Position numbers and translations under genes: made by a program. Below are positions 43,393-51,539 of a stretch of DNA of 64,000 bases, piece by piece. This stretch comes from Streptomyces sp. AC558_RSS880 (lineage in GTDB: Bacteria; Actinomycetota; Actinomycetes; Streptomycetales; Streptomycetaceae). Position 1 is the stretch's first letter, and each line of letters starts with the position of its first letter. The DNA is taken from NCBI RefSeq assembly GCF_019049255.1, contig NZ_JAGMUJ010000041.1, forward strand, positions 1 through 64,000, in the 5' to 3' direction. The notes under the pieces are model-generated. The model had not been told where the DNA came from, ran no database searches, and saw only the letters and a list, made by a program, of their open reading frames with translations.

Positions 43393-44973
43393 GTGTTCCG
43401 AAGCGAGTACGCAGACGTCCCGCCGGTAGAACTCCCCATCCACGACGCGGTGCTCGCCCGGGCCGCCGAGTTCGGGAGCACCCCGGCACTGATCGACGGC
43501 ACCGACGGCACCACCCTCACCTATGAGCAGGTGGACCGCTTCCACCGGCGGGTCGCCGCGGGGCTGGCCGAGGCGGGCGTGCGCAAGGGGGACGTGCTCG
43601 CCCTGCACAGCCCCAACACGGTCGCCTTCCCCACCGCGTTCTACGCGGCCACCCGCGCGGGTGCCGCCGTCACCACCGTGCACCCCCTGGCCACCGCCGA
43701 GGAGTTCGGCAAGCAGCTGAAGGACTGCGCGGCCCGCTGGATCGTCACCGTCTCACCGCTGCTGGACACCGCGCGGAGGGCCGCCGAACTGGCCGGCGGG
43801 ATCGAGGAGATCCTCGTCTGCGACAGCGCGCCCGGACACCGTTCCCTGATCGACATGCTGGCCTCCACCGCGCCCGAGCCGGTGGTCGGCATCGACCCGG
43901 TCGAGGACGTCGCCGCCCTGCCGTACTCCTCCGGCACCACCGGCGTCCCCAAGGGGGTGATGCTCACCCACCGCCAGATCGCCACCAACCTCGCGCAGCT
44001 CCAGCCGCTGATCACGGCGGGTCCCGGCGACCGCATACTCGCCGTCCTGCCGTTCTTCCACATCTACGGGCTCACGGCCCTGATGAACGCCCCGCTCCGG
44101 CAGGGCGCCACCGTCGTCGTCCTGCCGCGCTTCGACCTGGAGACGTTCCTCGCGGCCATCCAGAACCACCGCATCACCGGCCTGTACGTGGCCCCGCCGA
44201 TCGTCCTGGCCCTCGCCAAGCACCCCCTGGTCGCCCGGTACGACCTGTCGTCCCTGAAGTACGTCGTCAGCGCCGCCGCGCCCCTGGACGCGAGCCTCGC
44301 CGCCGCCTGCTCGCGGCGGCTCGGGCTGCCGCCCGTCGGCCAGGCGTACGGCATGACGGAACTGTCGCCCGGCACCCACGTCGTCCCCCTGGACGCCATG
44401 AGCGACGCGCCCCCCGGCACGGTCGGCAAGCTCATCGCCGGCACCGAGATGCGGATCGTCTCCCTCGACGACCCCGGCAAGGACCTCGGACCCGGCGAGT
44501 CCGGCGAGATCCTCATCCGCGGGCCCCAGGTCATGAAGGGCTACCTCGGCCGCCCCGACGCCACCGCCGCGATGATCGACGGGGACGGCTGGCTGCACAC
44601 CGGCGACGTCGGCCACGTCGACGAGGGAGGCTGGCTCTTCGTCGTGGACCGGGTGAAGGAACTGATCAAGTACAAGGGCTTCCAGGTCGCCCCCGCCGAA
44701 CTCGAGGCGCTGCTCCTCACCCATCCCGGCATCGCCGACGCCGCCGTCATCGGCGTCTACAACGAGGACGGCAACGAGGTCCCGCACGCCCACGTCGTCC
44801 GTCAGCCGTCCGCCCCGGAGCTCTCCGCGGGCGAGGTCATGAGGTACGTCGCCGAGCACGTCGCCCCGTACAAGCGCATCCGGCACGTCACCTTCATCGA
44901 CGGCGTCCCGCGCGCCGCCTCCGGAAAGATCCTGCGCCGTGAGCTCCGCGCGGCGCACGAGGAGCCCTCGTGA
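43393..44973 (+). CDS. AMP-forming acyl-CoA ligase (4-coumarate:CoA ligase-like)
   Basis: 526 residues of the ANL superfamily. Motif A3 is YSSGTTGVPKGVMLTHRQ, A5 YGMTELSPGTH, A7 GWLHTGDVGHVDEGGWLFVVDRVKELIKYKGFQVAP, and A10 PRAASGKILRRELR with the adenylation Lys. The GMTE-type A5 and full length are typical of 4CL-like enzymes, which activate aryl or branched medium-chain acids. It is likely the entry step of the operon. GTG start with GGAGG upstream. Confidence 0.9.
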   Translation: MFRSEYADVPPVELPIHDAVLARAAEFGSTPALIDGTDGTTLTYEQVDRFHRRVAAGLAEAGVRKGDVLALHSPNTVAFPTAFYAATRAGAAVTTVHPLATAEEFGKQLKDCAARWIVTVSPLLDTARRAAELAGGIEEILVCDSAPGHRSLIDMLASTAPEPVVGIDPVEDVAALPYSSGTTGVPKGVMLTHRQIATNLAQLQPLITAGPGDRILAVLPFFHIYGLTALMNAPLRQGATVVVLPRFDLETFLAAIQNHRITGLYVAPPIVLALAKHPLVARYDLSSLKYVVSAAAPLDASLAAACSRRLGLPPVGQAYGMTELSPGTHVVPLDAMSDAPPGTVGKLIAGTEMRIVSLDDPGKDLGPGESGEILIRGPQVMKGYLGRPDATAAMIDGDGWLHTGDVGHVDEGGWLFVVDRVKELIKYKGFQVAPAELEALLLTHPGIADAAVIGVYNEDGNEVPHAHVVRQPSAPELSAGEVMRYVAEHVAPYKRIRHVTFIDGVPRAASGKILRRELRAAHEEPS

Positions 44974-45704
44974 CCCTGATCGGCCGCACCCGCGCGCGGG
45001 GCGTCGAGACGCTCCGCCTCGACGCCCCGGAGCGCCGCAACGCCCTGTCCGCCGCCCTCGTCGGCGAACTGGCCGACGCGCTCACCGACGCCGGCGAGGA
45101 CACCGGCGTCCGCGCGGTGGTCCTCACCCACACCGGCAACACCTTCAGCGCGGGCGCGGACCTGCGCGACCCGCCTGCGCCCGAGGCGCTGGTGGGCCTG
45201 TTGCGGGGGATCGTCGAGCTGCCCAAACCGGTCCTCGCGCGGGTCACCGGGCACGTCCGCGCGGGCGGCCTGGGCCTGCTCGCGGCCTGCGACATCGCCG
45301 TCGCCTCCCGCGCGGCGACGTTCGCCTTCACCGAGGTCCGCATCGGGGTCGCCCCGGCCGTGATCTCGCTGCCGCTGCTGCCCCGCACCGACCCGCGCGC
45401 CCTGGCCCGCTACTACCTCACCGGCGAACGCCTCGACACCGCCGAGGCCGCCCGCATCGGCCTGCTCACCGCCGCCGGTGACGACGTGGACGAGGTCCTC
45501 GCCCCGATCCTCGACGGCCTGCGCAGATCCGCCCCCGGCGCCCTGGCCGAGACGAAACGGCTGCTCACGGCTAGGGTGCTGGAGACCTTCGACCGGGACG
45601 CGGCCGACCTGACCGCGCTCTCGGCGCGCCTCTTCGCCTCCGCCCACGCGCGCGAGGGAATGACGGCCTTCCTCGAACGACGGGATCCGGAATGGGTGGT
45701 GTGA
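44970..45704 (+). CDS. Enoyl-CoA hydratase/isomerase
   Basis: 244 residues, crotonase fold. LRLDAPERRNALSAALVGEL, then the oxyanion loop HTGNTFSAGADLRD, VLARVTGHVRAGGLGLLAACDIAVASRAATFAFTEVRIGVAPAVISLPLLPR. The first catalytic Glu position appears as Ala (GHVRAGGLG rather than G...GGG with Glu), while FTEVRIGVAP keeps the second. Hydration of the unsaturated acyl-CoA, as with AtuE, is expected. GTGA overlaps join it to the ligase and to the regulator. Confidence 0.85.
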   Translation: MTLIGRTRARGVETLRLDAPERRNALSAALVGELADALTDAGEDTGVRAVVLTHTGNTFSAGADLRDPPAPEALVGLLRGIVELPKPVLARVTGHVRAGGLGLLAACDIAVASRAATFAFTEVRIGVAPAVISLPLLPRTDPRALARYYLTGERLDTAEAARIGLLTAAGDDVDEVLAPILDGLRRSAPGALAETKRLLTARVLETFDRDAADLTALSARLFASAHAREGMTAFLERRDPEWVV

Positions 45705-46306
45705 GCACGGCCGACCGTGCGGAACGAGTCCCCAAGCAGGACCGCAGCCGGGCCACCCGGCAGCGGCTCCTGGAGGCCGCCGTGGCCTGCCTCGCGGAGC
45801 ACGGCTGGGCGGGCTCCACGGTCTCCGTCGTCGCCGAACGCGCGGGCGTCTCCCGGGGGGCCGCCCAGCACCACTTCCCGACCCGTGAGGACCTCTTCAC
45901 GGCCGCCGTCGAGTACGTCGCAGAGGAGCGCTCCACCGCCCTGCGCGCCCTGTTCCCGGAGGGCGCCGCGGCCGGCGACCGCCGTGCGGTGATCGCGGCC
46001 CTCGTCGACCTCTACACCGGCCCCGTCTTCCGCGCGGCCCTCCACCTCTGGGTCGCCGCCTCCAACGAGGAGCAGCTGCGTCCGCGCGTGACCGAGCTGG
46101 AGTCGCGCGTCGGCCGCGAGAGCCACCGCATCGCCGTCGACCTCCTCGGCGCCGACGAGTCCCGCCCCGGCGTCCGCGAAACCGTCCAGGGCCTCCTCGA
46201 CATGGCCCGGGGCCTCGGTCTCGCCAACCTGCTCACCGACGACGGAGCCCGCCGCGAGCGGGTGGTGGCGCAGTGGGCGGTGCTGCTGGACGGGGCGCTG
46301 GACTGA
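45701..46306 (+). CDS. TetR-family regulator of the acyl-CoA operon
   Basis: 201 residues. RSRATRQRLLEAAVACLAEHGWAGSTVSVVAERAGVSRGAAQHHFPTREDLFTAAVEYV is the DNA-binding domain; the C-terminal helices form the ligand pocket. GTG at 45701 overlaps the hydratase stop by four bases (an ATG at 45692 is an alternative). As last gene of the operon it can sense a pathway acyl-CoA and control the operon by feedback. The perfect palindrome at the operon head is the best operator candidate. Confidence 0.85.
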   Translation: MSTADRAERVPKQDRSRATRQRLLEAAVACLAEHGWAGSTVSVVAERAGVSRGAAQHHFPTREDLFTAAVEYVAEERSTALRALFPEGAAAGDRRAVIAALVDLYTGPVFRAALHLWVAASNEEQLRPRVTELESRVGRESHRIAVDLLGADESRPGVRETVQGLLDMARGLGLANLLTDDGARRERVVAQWAVLLDGALD

Positions 46307-46340
46307 GGGCGTTGTCGGTGGCGGGGCCTACGGTCTCCGC

Positions 46341-46922
46341 ATGGGTGACTACTTCCAGACGATCGTCGACCTCGACGCCGGCGCCGACGAGGCGGCGGAA
46401 CTCGCGGACCGCGTGGTCGCGTGGCTGGTGGACGAGGGCATCGTCCTCGCCGAGCGCACCGGCTGCGTCCTCGGGCAGCCGCTCGGGCATCCGCCCGGTC
46501 CGAACTGGCACCGCGCCGTGGCGGAGGACGACGCCGACCGGGAGCCGTGGGACGGACTGGCCGTGGAGGTGGGGCGCACCGTCTTCGACGCCGGCCAGGG
46601 CGATCCCGAGGCGGTGACCTGCCCGCGGTGCGCGGCCACCATGCGGCTGGTCACGGACACCTGGGACACGATCGACGACGCCTGGGCGCCCTTCCGCGCG
46701 GCCATGGAGACCTGGGACGAGACCGGGGAGGCGCAGGTCGTCTGCCCCGCCTGCGCCGAGTCCGTCCCGCTGCCGGAGTGGCGGTGGGCCGACGACTACT
46801 TCGCCTTCGCCCACCTCGGCTTCGAGTTCTGGAACTGGCCCGAGTTCACGCCGGAATTCCTGACCCGGTTCTCCCACGCCCTCGGCGGCCACCGCGTCGG
46901 ACGCGTGGGGGGCAAGCTGTGA
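46341..46922 (+). CDS. Conserved protein with zinc-ribbon insert
   Basis: 193 residues. MGDYFQTIVDLDAGADEAAE starts a ferredoxin-like or mixed fold. Two Cys pairs (VTCPRCAATM and VVCPACAESV, about 45 residues apart) form a probable zinc ribbon. The acidic, Trp-rich C-terminus includes WRWADDYFAFAHLGFEFWNWPEF. I recognise no named family. It starts 34 bp after tetR with no clear ribosome site and may have its own leaderless promoter. Confidence 0.7.
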   Translation: MGDYFQTIVDLDAGADEAAELADRVVAWLVDEGIVLAERTGCVLGQPLGHPPGPNWHRAVAEDDADREPWDGLAVEVGRTVFDAGQGDPEAVTCPRCAATMRLVTDTWDTIDDAWAPFRAAMETWDETGEAQVVCPACAESVPLPEWRWADDYFAFAHLGFEFWNWPEFTPEFLTRFSHALGGHRVGRVGGKL

Positions 46923-46934
46923 GAACGCGCGCGA

Positions 46935-47093
46935 TCACGCCCGCTCGCGGGCCTCGCGCACCGCGCGGAGGACGTCGGTGACGTCGTCCGCCGTGCCCTC
47001 ACCCCGCGAGGCGAGGGCGCGGGCCTCGACCGCCGCCTCGGCCGGCGACAGCGCCGCCTCCCCGTCTCGCGCACGGGACTCCTGCTCGTTCAC
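46935..47093 (-). CDS. 52-residue acidic helical protein coupled to pdxH
   Basis: The product starts MNEQESRARDGEAALSPAEA and consists of Ala/Glu/Arg-rich helices ending VLRAVREARERA. GTG at 47093 overlaps the pdxH stop codon by four bases, which argues for a real, translationally coupled gene. No family recognised; the role is unknown. Confidence 0.55.
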   Translation of the reverse strand: MNEQESRARDGEAALSPAEAAVEARALASRGEGTADDVTDVLRAVREARERA

Positions 47094-47758
47094 GGGCTGA
47101 GCCTCTCCACCCGCCAGCCCCCGCCCGCCCCGGCGACGTACCGCAGGCGGTCGTGCAGGCGGTTCTCCCGGCCCTGCCAGAACTCCACCGTCTCCGGGAC
47201 CACCCGGAAGCCGCCCCAGTGGGGCGGTACCGGTACCTGCTCGTGTTCCGGGTAGCGCGCCGCCAGGCCGGCGTAGGACGCGTCCAGTTCCGCGCGGCCG
47301 GCGATCACCGACGACTGGCCGCTGGCCCACGCGCCGAGCTGTGAGCCGTGCGGGCGGGTGCGGAAGTAGGCGGCCGTCTCGTCGCGGCCGGTGCGGCGCG
47401 CGGTGCCGGTGACGATGACCTGCCGGGCCATCGGGTGCCAGGGGAAGAGGAGCGAGACATGGGGGTTCTCCGCCAGGTCGCGGCCCTTGCGGGAGTCGTA
47501 GTTCGTGTAGAAGACGAACCCGTCGTCGTCGAAGTGCTTCAGCAGCACCGTGCGCGAGCTGGGCCGTCCCTCCGCGTCCGCCGTCGAGACGATCATGGCG
47601 TTCGGTTCGAACAGCCCGCCGTCCGTCGCGGCCTGTTTGAACCAGCGCGCGAACTGTTCGACGGGAGTGGCGGCCAGGTCGGTCTCGGAGAGCCCCTCGG
47701 TCCGGTACTGCTTGCGCATCGAGGCGAGAGCGAAGGGGACGGCGTCTCGGTCGGTCAC
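47090..47758 (-). CDS. pdxH: Pyridoxamine 5'-phosphate oxidase
   Basis: 222 residues. FALASMRKQYRTEGL, NAMIVSTADAEGRPSSRTVLLKHFDDDGFVFYTNYDSRKGRDLAENPHVSLLF (FMN-binding split barrel), RTRPHGSQLGAWASGQSSVI, and the C-terminal PdxH motif EFWQGRENRLHDRLRY. It oxidises pyridoxamine or pyridoxine phosphate to PLP with FMN and oxygen. GTG at 47758 has AGGA eight bases upstream; an ATG at 47776 is the alternative. serC lies elsewhere in the window. Confidence 0.95.
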   Translation of the reverse strand: MTDRDAVPFALASMRKQYRTEGLSETDLAATPVEQFARWFKQAATDGGLFEPNAMIVSTADAEGRPSSRTVLLKHFDDDGFVFYTNYDSRKGRDLAENPHVSLLFPWHPMARQVIVTGTARRTGRDETAAYFRTRPHGSQLGAWASGQSSVIAGRAELDASYAGLAARYPEHEQVPVPPHWGGFRVVPETVEFWQGRENRLHDRLRYVAGAGGGWRVERLSP

Positions 47759-48050
47759 GCCGTCATCCTGCCGCATGCGCGAAGCCCATGGGGGCACGGT
47801 GTCCTTCGTCACGCGATGGCACTGAGTGCCGCGGACCCTCCTCAAAGATGGCACTCGGGGATATCGTGCTGCCACTGATCCGGTTGGGTGACCGCCAGCC
47901 GGGCATCACAGGGGTGACGTCCCGGACCGCGAGTCCGTTCGAACGGACCGTGGATCCACCGGACGCGCGCCTTCGCTTCCGCCGACTTCCGACACATGGT
48001 CGTCCCACCCCACAACACCATCTGTCACCCACCTCACAAGGAGCCGCCAG
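47759..48050. promoter_or_regulatory. Divergent region between pdxH and citrate synthase, with palindromes
   Basis: No gene in these 292 bp. GGCACT-G-AGTGCC (47818-47830) and the 16-bp perfect palindrome GTCCGTTCGAACGGAC (47933-47948) stand out. GGCACT recurs at 47851. The second palindrome is ~100 bases before the citrate synthase start and is a good operator candidate. Confidence 0.5.
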
Positions 48051-49151
48051 ATGTCCGACTTCGTACCCGGGCTCGAAGGAGTCGTCGCGTTCGAGACGGA
48101 GATCGCCGAACCCGACAAGGAGGGCGGCGCCCTGCGGTACCGGGGCGTCGACATCGAGGATCTGGTCGGGCACGTCTCCTTCGGCAACGTCTGGGGACTG
48201 CTCGTCGACGGGGCGTTCAACCCCGGACTGCCGCCCGCCGAGCCGTTCCCGATCCCCGTGCACTCCGGCGACATCCGCGTCGACGTGCAGTCCGCGCTGG
48301 CCATGCTGGCACCCGTGTGGGGCCTGAAACCGCTCCTCGACATCGATGCCGAGCAGGCCCGCGACGACCTCGCCCGCGCCGCCGTCATGGCCCTGTCCTA
48401 CGTCGCCCAGTCCGCGCGCGGCCAGGGCCTGCCCATGGTGCCGCAGCGCGAGATAGACAGGGCCGAGTCCATCGTCGAACGCTTCATGATCCGCTGGCGC
48501 GGCGAGCCCGACCCCAGGCACGTCGCGGCCGTCGACGCGTACTGGACGTCGGCCGCCGAGCACGGCATGAACGCCTCCACGTTCACCGCGCGGGTCATCG
48601 CCTCGACCGGCGCGGACGTCGCGGCGGCCCTCTCGGGCGCCGTCGGCGCCATGTCGGGACCGCTGCACGGCGGCGCGCCCTCGCGCGTCCTGGGCATGAT
48701 CGAGGAGATCGAGCGCACCGGGGACGCCGAGGCGTACGTCCGGCAGGCCCTCGACAAGGGCGAGCGCCTCATGGGCTTCGGCCACCGCGTCTACCGCGCG
48801 GAGGACCCCCGCGCCCGCGTCCTGCGCCGCACCGCCCGTGAACTCGGCGCCCCGCGCTTCGAGGTCGCCGAAGCCCTGGAGAAGGCCGCCCTGGCCGAGC
48901 TCCACGCCCGCCGCCCCGACCGGGTCCTCGCCACCAACGTGGAGTTCTGGGCGGCCATCGTGCTGGACTTCGCCGAAGTCCCGGCACACATGTTCACCTC
49001 GATGTTCACCTGCGCCCGTACGGCCGGCTGGTCGGCGCACATCCTGGAGCAGAAGCGCACGGGCCGCCTGGTCCGGCCCTCGGCCCGCTACGTCGGCCCG
49101 GGCACGCGCGACCCGCGCGAGATCGAGGGATACACGGACATCGCCCACTGA
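48051..49151 (+). CDS. Citrate synthase-family enzyme
   Basis: 366 residues, the short citrate synthase 2 type. FETEIAEPDKEGGALRYRGVDIEDLV at the start. The catalytic residues are visible: His in SGPLHGGAPSRVLGM, His in MGFGHRVYRAEDPRA with the following Asp in ATNVEFWAAIVLDFAEVP. It condenses acetyl-CoA with oxaloacetate, or propionyl-CoA as a methylcitrate synthase; I cannot tell which. Starts ATG with GGAG nearby. Its 3' end is followed by a strongly structured element. Confidence 0.88.
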   Translation: MSDFVPGLEGVVAFETEIAEPDKEGGALRYRGVDIEDLVGHVSFGNVWGLLVDGAFNPGLPPAEPFPIPVHSGDIRVDVQSALAMLAPVWGLKPLLDIDAEQARDDLARAAVMALSYVAQSARGQGLPMVPQREIDRAESIVERFMIRWRGEPDPRHVAAVDAYWTSAAEHGMNASTFTARVIASTGADVAAALSGAVGAMSGPLHGGAPSRVLGMIEEIERTGDAEAYVRQALDKGERLMGFGHRVYRAEDPRARVLRRTARELGAPRFEVAEALEKAALAELHARRPDRVLATNVEFWAAIVLDFAEVPAHMFTSMFTCARTAGWSAHILEQKRTGRLVRPSARYVGPGTRDPREIEGYTDIAH

Positions 49152-49466
49152 GCGGGGCCCGGAGAACGCAGGCGACCCGCGAGTCTGGTTCCTCCCTGGG
49201 GAGGAGCCGGCCGGACGTTACCGGCGACTCGCGGGTCGGGTGACTGCGTTGGATTGGGCCGGTTGCGTGTATCTCGCACACGCCGGTCCGGCGCCGAACC
49301 GAGTACGACGGCGGGCTACTGGCCCGCAGCCACCTCTTCCGTCCGGTTGTCATACATCTGCCGAACCACCTCCCTTCTGAAGTACCGCCCACCTTAAGAA
49401 CCGGCTCTCGCCGTATCAACCGCTTTTTTCGTTGACCTCCGCGCGGGGGCGCGGTTGGCTTGCCGG
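49152..49466. other. 315-bp non-coding region
   Basis: Apart from the structured element it has no coding frame I trust. An AT-richer stretch with a T6 run (49424-49429) flanked by TCAAC and GTTGA lies just before the GNAT gene and may be a terminator or promoter. Confidence 0.45.
49173..49238 (+). ncRNA. Predicted three-way-junction RNA element or structured terminator
   Basis: An outer 13-bp perfect stem (49173-49185 with 49226-49238) encloses two hairpins: a 9-bp stem (49187-49195 with 49200-49208, one G-U pair, CTGG loop) and CCGG-ACGTTA-CCGG (49211-49224). It begins 22 bases after the citrate synthase stop codon. It is more elaborate than the simple terminators elsewhere in the window and may be a 3'-UTR element, a small RNA or a terminator. 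Confidence 0.45.
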
Positions 49467-50003
49467 ATGAGTGATCTTCGTATCGAGGTCGTGGCCGGCG
49501 ACGCCATGCTGGAGCAGTGGCGGCACGTCCACAACGTGATCGTGCCGCCCGCCGCGATGACGCTCGACGAGGTGCGGGAGCGCGTCGCGCGCGGGTACCG
49601 GCTGGAGAACGCGTACGCCGGTGACGTGCTGGTCGGCTGCTCGACGGTGCGGCCCCCGCAGGGGGAGGACGCCGTGGTGACCGTCATCGCGCGGGTGCTG
49701 CCCGGGCACCGGCGCAGGGGATACGGGACGGCGCTCTACGCGTCGGGGATCGCACACGCGCGCGCGGCGGGCGCCGGGGCCGTCGAGACCGTGGTCCTGG
49801 CCGCCAACGAGGACGGCGTACGGTTCGCTCGCGCGCGGGGCTTCGACGAGGTCGAGCGATACGTTCTGCCGGGGGAGAGCGAGCTGTGGCTGACGCTGCG
49901 ACTGGCGCCTTTTCCCTCGTGGACGGGCGGATCGGGCGGTGCCGTACAACGATTCTCTCAATCTTGCGGGAACTCGATGTGCGCTGCGTCACGTTCAAGT
50001 TGA
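49467..50003 (+). CDS. GNAT-family acetyltransferase
   Basis: 178 residues. The acetyl-CoA motif is VIARVLPGHRRRGYGTALYASGIAHARAAG (R/Q-x-x-G-x-G/A as RRRGYG), followed by the strand AVETVVLAANEDGVRFARARGFDEVERYV. The last ~30 residues (after RLAPFPS) leave the fold and look like read-through of non-coding sequence with Cys/Ser-rich content. Substrate unknown. The ATG at 49467 lacks a strong ribosome site. Confidence 0.8.
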   Translation: MSDLRIEVVAGDAMLEQWRHVHNVIVPPAAMTLDEVRERVARGYRLENAYAGDVLVGCSTVRPPQGEDAVVTVIARVLPGHRRRGYGTALYASGIAHARAAGAGAVETVVLAANEDGVRFARARGFDEVERYVLPGESELWLTLRLAPFPSWTGGSGGAVQRFSQSCGNSMCAASRSS

Positions 50004-50064
50004 ATGATTGCAAGTGAGTGAACCGTCGTGCCGTACGTGCGGACGCAGCCTGCAGGGGGTCCAG

Positions 50065-51459
50065 GTGAGTGCTTCCCGGCGTAGTGGGACCACCGACGAG
50101 CTGGGGCCGGACGAGCCCGAGCCCGCGCGGGAGGGGTCGGACGGCTCCGACCTCCTCGCCGCGCTGCTCGACGGCATGGACGCCGCCCTGTGCGCCTTCG
50201 ACGCGGACGGGACGGTCACGCACTGGAACCGTGAGGCGGAGCGGATCCTCGGCTGGACCGCCGGCGAGGCGGTGGGCCGGGCCGGGTTCGCCGGGTGGGC
50301 CGTGCGCAGCGCGGACGCCGAGGAGGTCGAGGCGCGGCTGATGTCGGCCATGGACGCGCCGGGCCGGCAGGTGAACGAGTTCGCGCTGCTGACGAAGGAC
50401 GGCGGCCGGGTGCTGGTGCGGACGCAGTCCGCGGCGGTGCGCGGGCCGGACGGGAAGCCGGCGGGGGTGTACTGCGCGTTCAGCGAGGTGCACGCGCAGA
50501 TCGACCTGGAGCGGTCGATCGCGCTGAGCGAGGCGCTGCTGGAGGAGGCGAGCTGGGGGGTCGTCCTGGTCGACGCCGATCTGCGGCCCGCGGTGGTGAA
50601 CCCGCACGCCGCGCGGGCGCTGGGCACGGGGCGGACGTCGGTACTGGGACGGCCGCTGGGGGAGCTGCTGGCGCAGGGCGCGGAGGAGCTGGAGAGCGCG
50701 CTCACCCATGTGCTCGCGGAGGGGGCGCCGCCCGCGCCGGCCGAGCTGTGGGTGAGTGTGCGCACGCCGGAGGGCGAGCGGCGGCGGTGCTGGCGGAGCG
50801 GGTTCGTGCGGCTGTCGTCACCGCTGGCGGAGGAACCGGTTCCGCTGGGGGTCGGCTGGCTGTTCCAGGACGTGACCGAGTCCCGGCAGGGCGAGCAGGA
50901 GGCGTCGCTGCTGCGGTTCCGCGCGCAGCAGCTGCACCGCGCGGCGCGCGCGGCGGCGGAGTGCGAGGACCCGGCGGAGGCGGCGACGGTCCACCTGGAC
51001 TTCGCGCTGGCCGGGTTCGCCGACCACGCGCTGATCGACCGGGTGGCCGACGGCGGCCAGGACACCGACCGGGTGCGACTGGTACGGATCGCCGCCACCC
51101 CGTCCGGCGCACCGGGACCGAGCAGGCTCGCCGGGCGGGCGGGGCTGCCGGTGCGGTACGACGAGGGGCATCCGGCGGTGCAGTGCGTGGAGCGGGTCGG
51201 GACGGTGCGGGCCGATGCCGGCTCCATGGGCACCGAGGAGGCGCGGGCGTGGGCGCTGTCCCGGCAGTGGCCGGGGGACGCGGTGCACGCCCTGTGCACG
51301 GTGCTGCGGAGCCGGGGACGCACGCTTGGTGCCGTGACGTTTCTGCGGGGGGCGGGTCGCAGCGCGTTCGAACGCTCCGACACGATGTACGCGGAGGATG
51401 TGGCGGTCCGCATCGCCACGGCCCTGGACCTGGCGGCCCTCCTCACCACCGACCGCTGA
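50065..51459 (+). CDS. PAS-domain sensor protein
   Basis: 464 residues. After a Pro/Asp-rich head, a first PAS domain (LLAALLDGMDAALCAFDADGTVTHWNREAERILGWTAGEAVG...) is followed by its PAC part (DGGRVLVRTQSAAVRGPDGKPAGVYCAFSEV). A second PAS-like domain follows (SIALSEALLEEASWGVVLVDADLRPAVVNPHAARALG) and a GAF-like C-terminus. There is no kinase, phosphatase or HTH domain, so it must pass its signal by protein contact. GTG at 50065 has AGGGGG upstream; GTG 50014 or TTG 50008 would add a CRTCGR segment. Confidence 0.75.
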   Translation: MSASRRSGTTDELGPDEPEPAREGSDGSDLLAALLDGMDAALCAFDADGTVTHWNREAERILGWTAGEAVGRAGFAGWAVRSADAEEVEARLMSAMDAPGRQVNEFALLTKDGGRVLVRTQSAAVRGPDGKPAGVYCAFSEVHAQIDLERSIALSEALLEEASWGVVLVDADLRPAVVNPHAARALGTGRTSVLGRPLGELLAQGAEELESALTHVLAEGAPPAPAELWVSVRTPEGERRRCWRSGFVRLSSPLAEEPVPLGVGWLFQDVTESRQGEQEASLLRFRAQQLHRAARAAAECEDPAEAATVHLDFALAGFADHALIDRVADGGQDTDRVRLVRIAATPSGAPGPSRLAGRAGLPVRYDEGHPAVQCVERVGTVRADAGSMGTEEARAWALSRQWPGDAVHALCTVLRSRGRTLGAVTFLRGAGRSAFERSDTMYAEDVAVRIATALDLAALLTTDR

Positions 51460-51483
51460 CCCCCGGCCGGGCCCGGCCGCCGC

Positions 51484-51539
51484 GGTTCAGTGGCGGTAGA
51501 AGATGCGGTCGGGTTCAGTGGCGGTAGAAGATGCGGTCG
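51484..51539. repeat. Perfect 28-bp tandem duplication at the 3' end of the SIS gene
   Basis: GGTTCAGTGGCGGTAGAAGA plus eight bases occurs twice back to back (51484-51511, 51512-51539). The duplicated unit carries the last codons and the stop codon of the SIS gene, so a second silent copy of the gene end follows the real stop. Confidence 0.9.

Noticed and set aside
47818..47866. CIRCE heat-shock element (HrcA site)
   Set aside because: GGCACT half-sites are present but the 9-base spacer and outer bases of CIRCE are not.
49173..49238. T-box or known metabolite riboswitch
   Set aside because: It lies after a stop codon rather than in a leader, and none of the conserved sequence blocks (for example the T-box bulge) is present.
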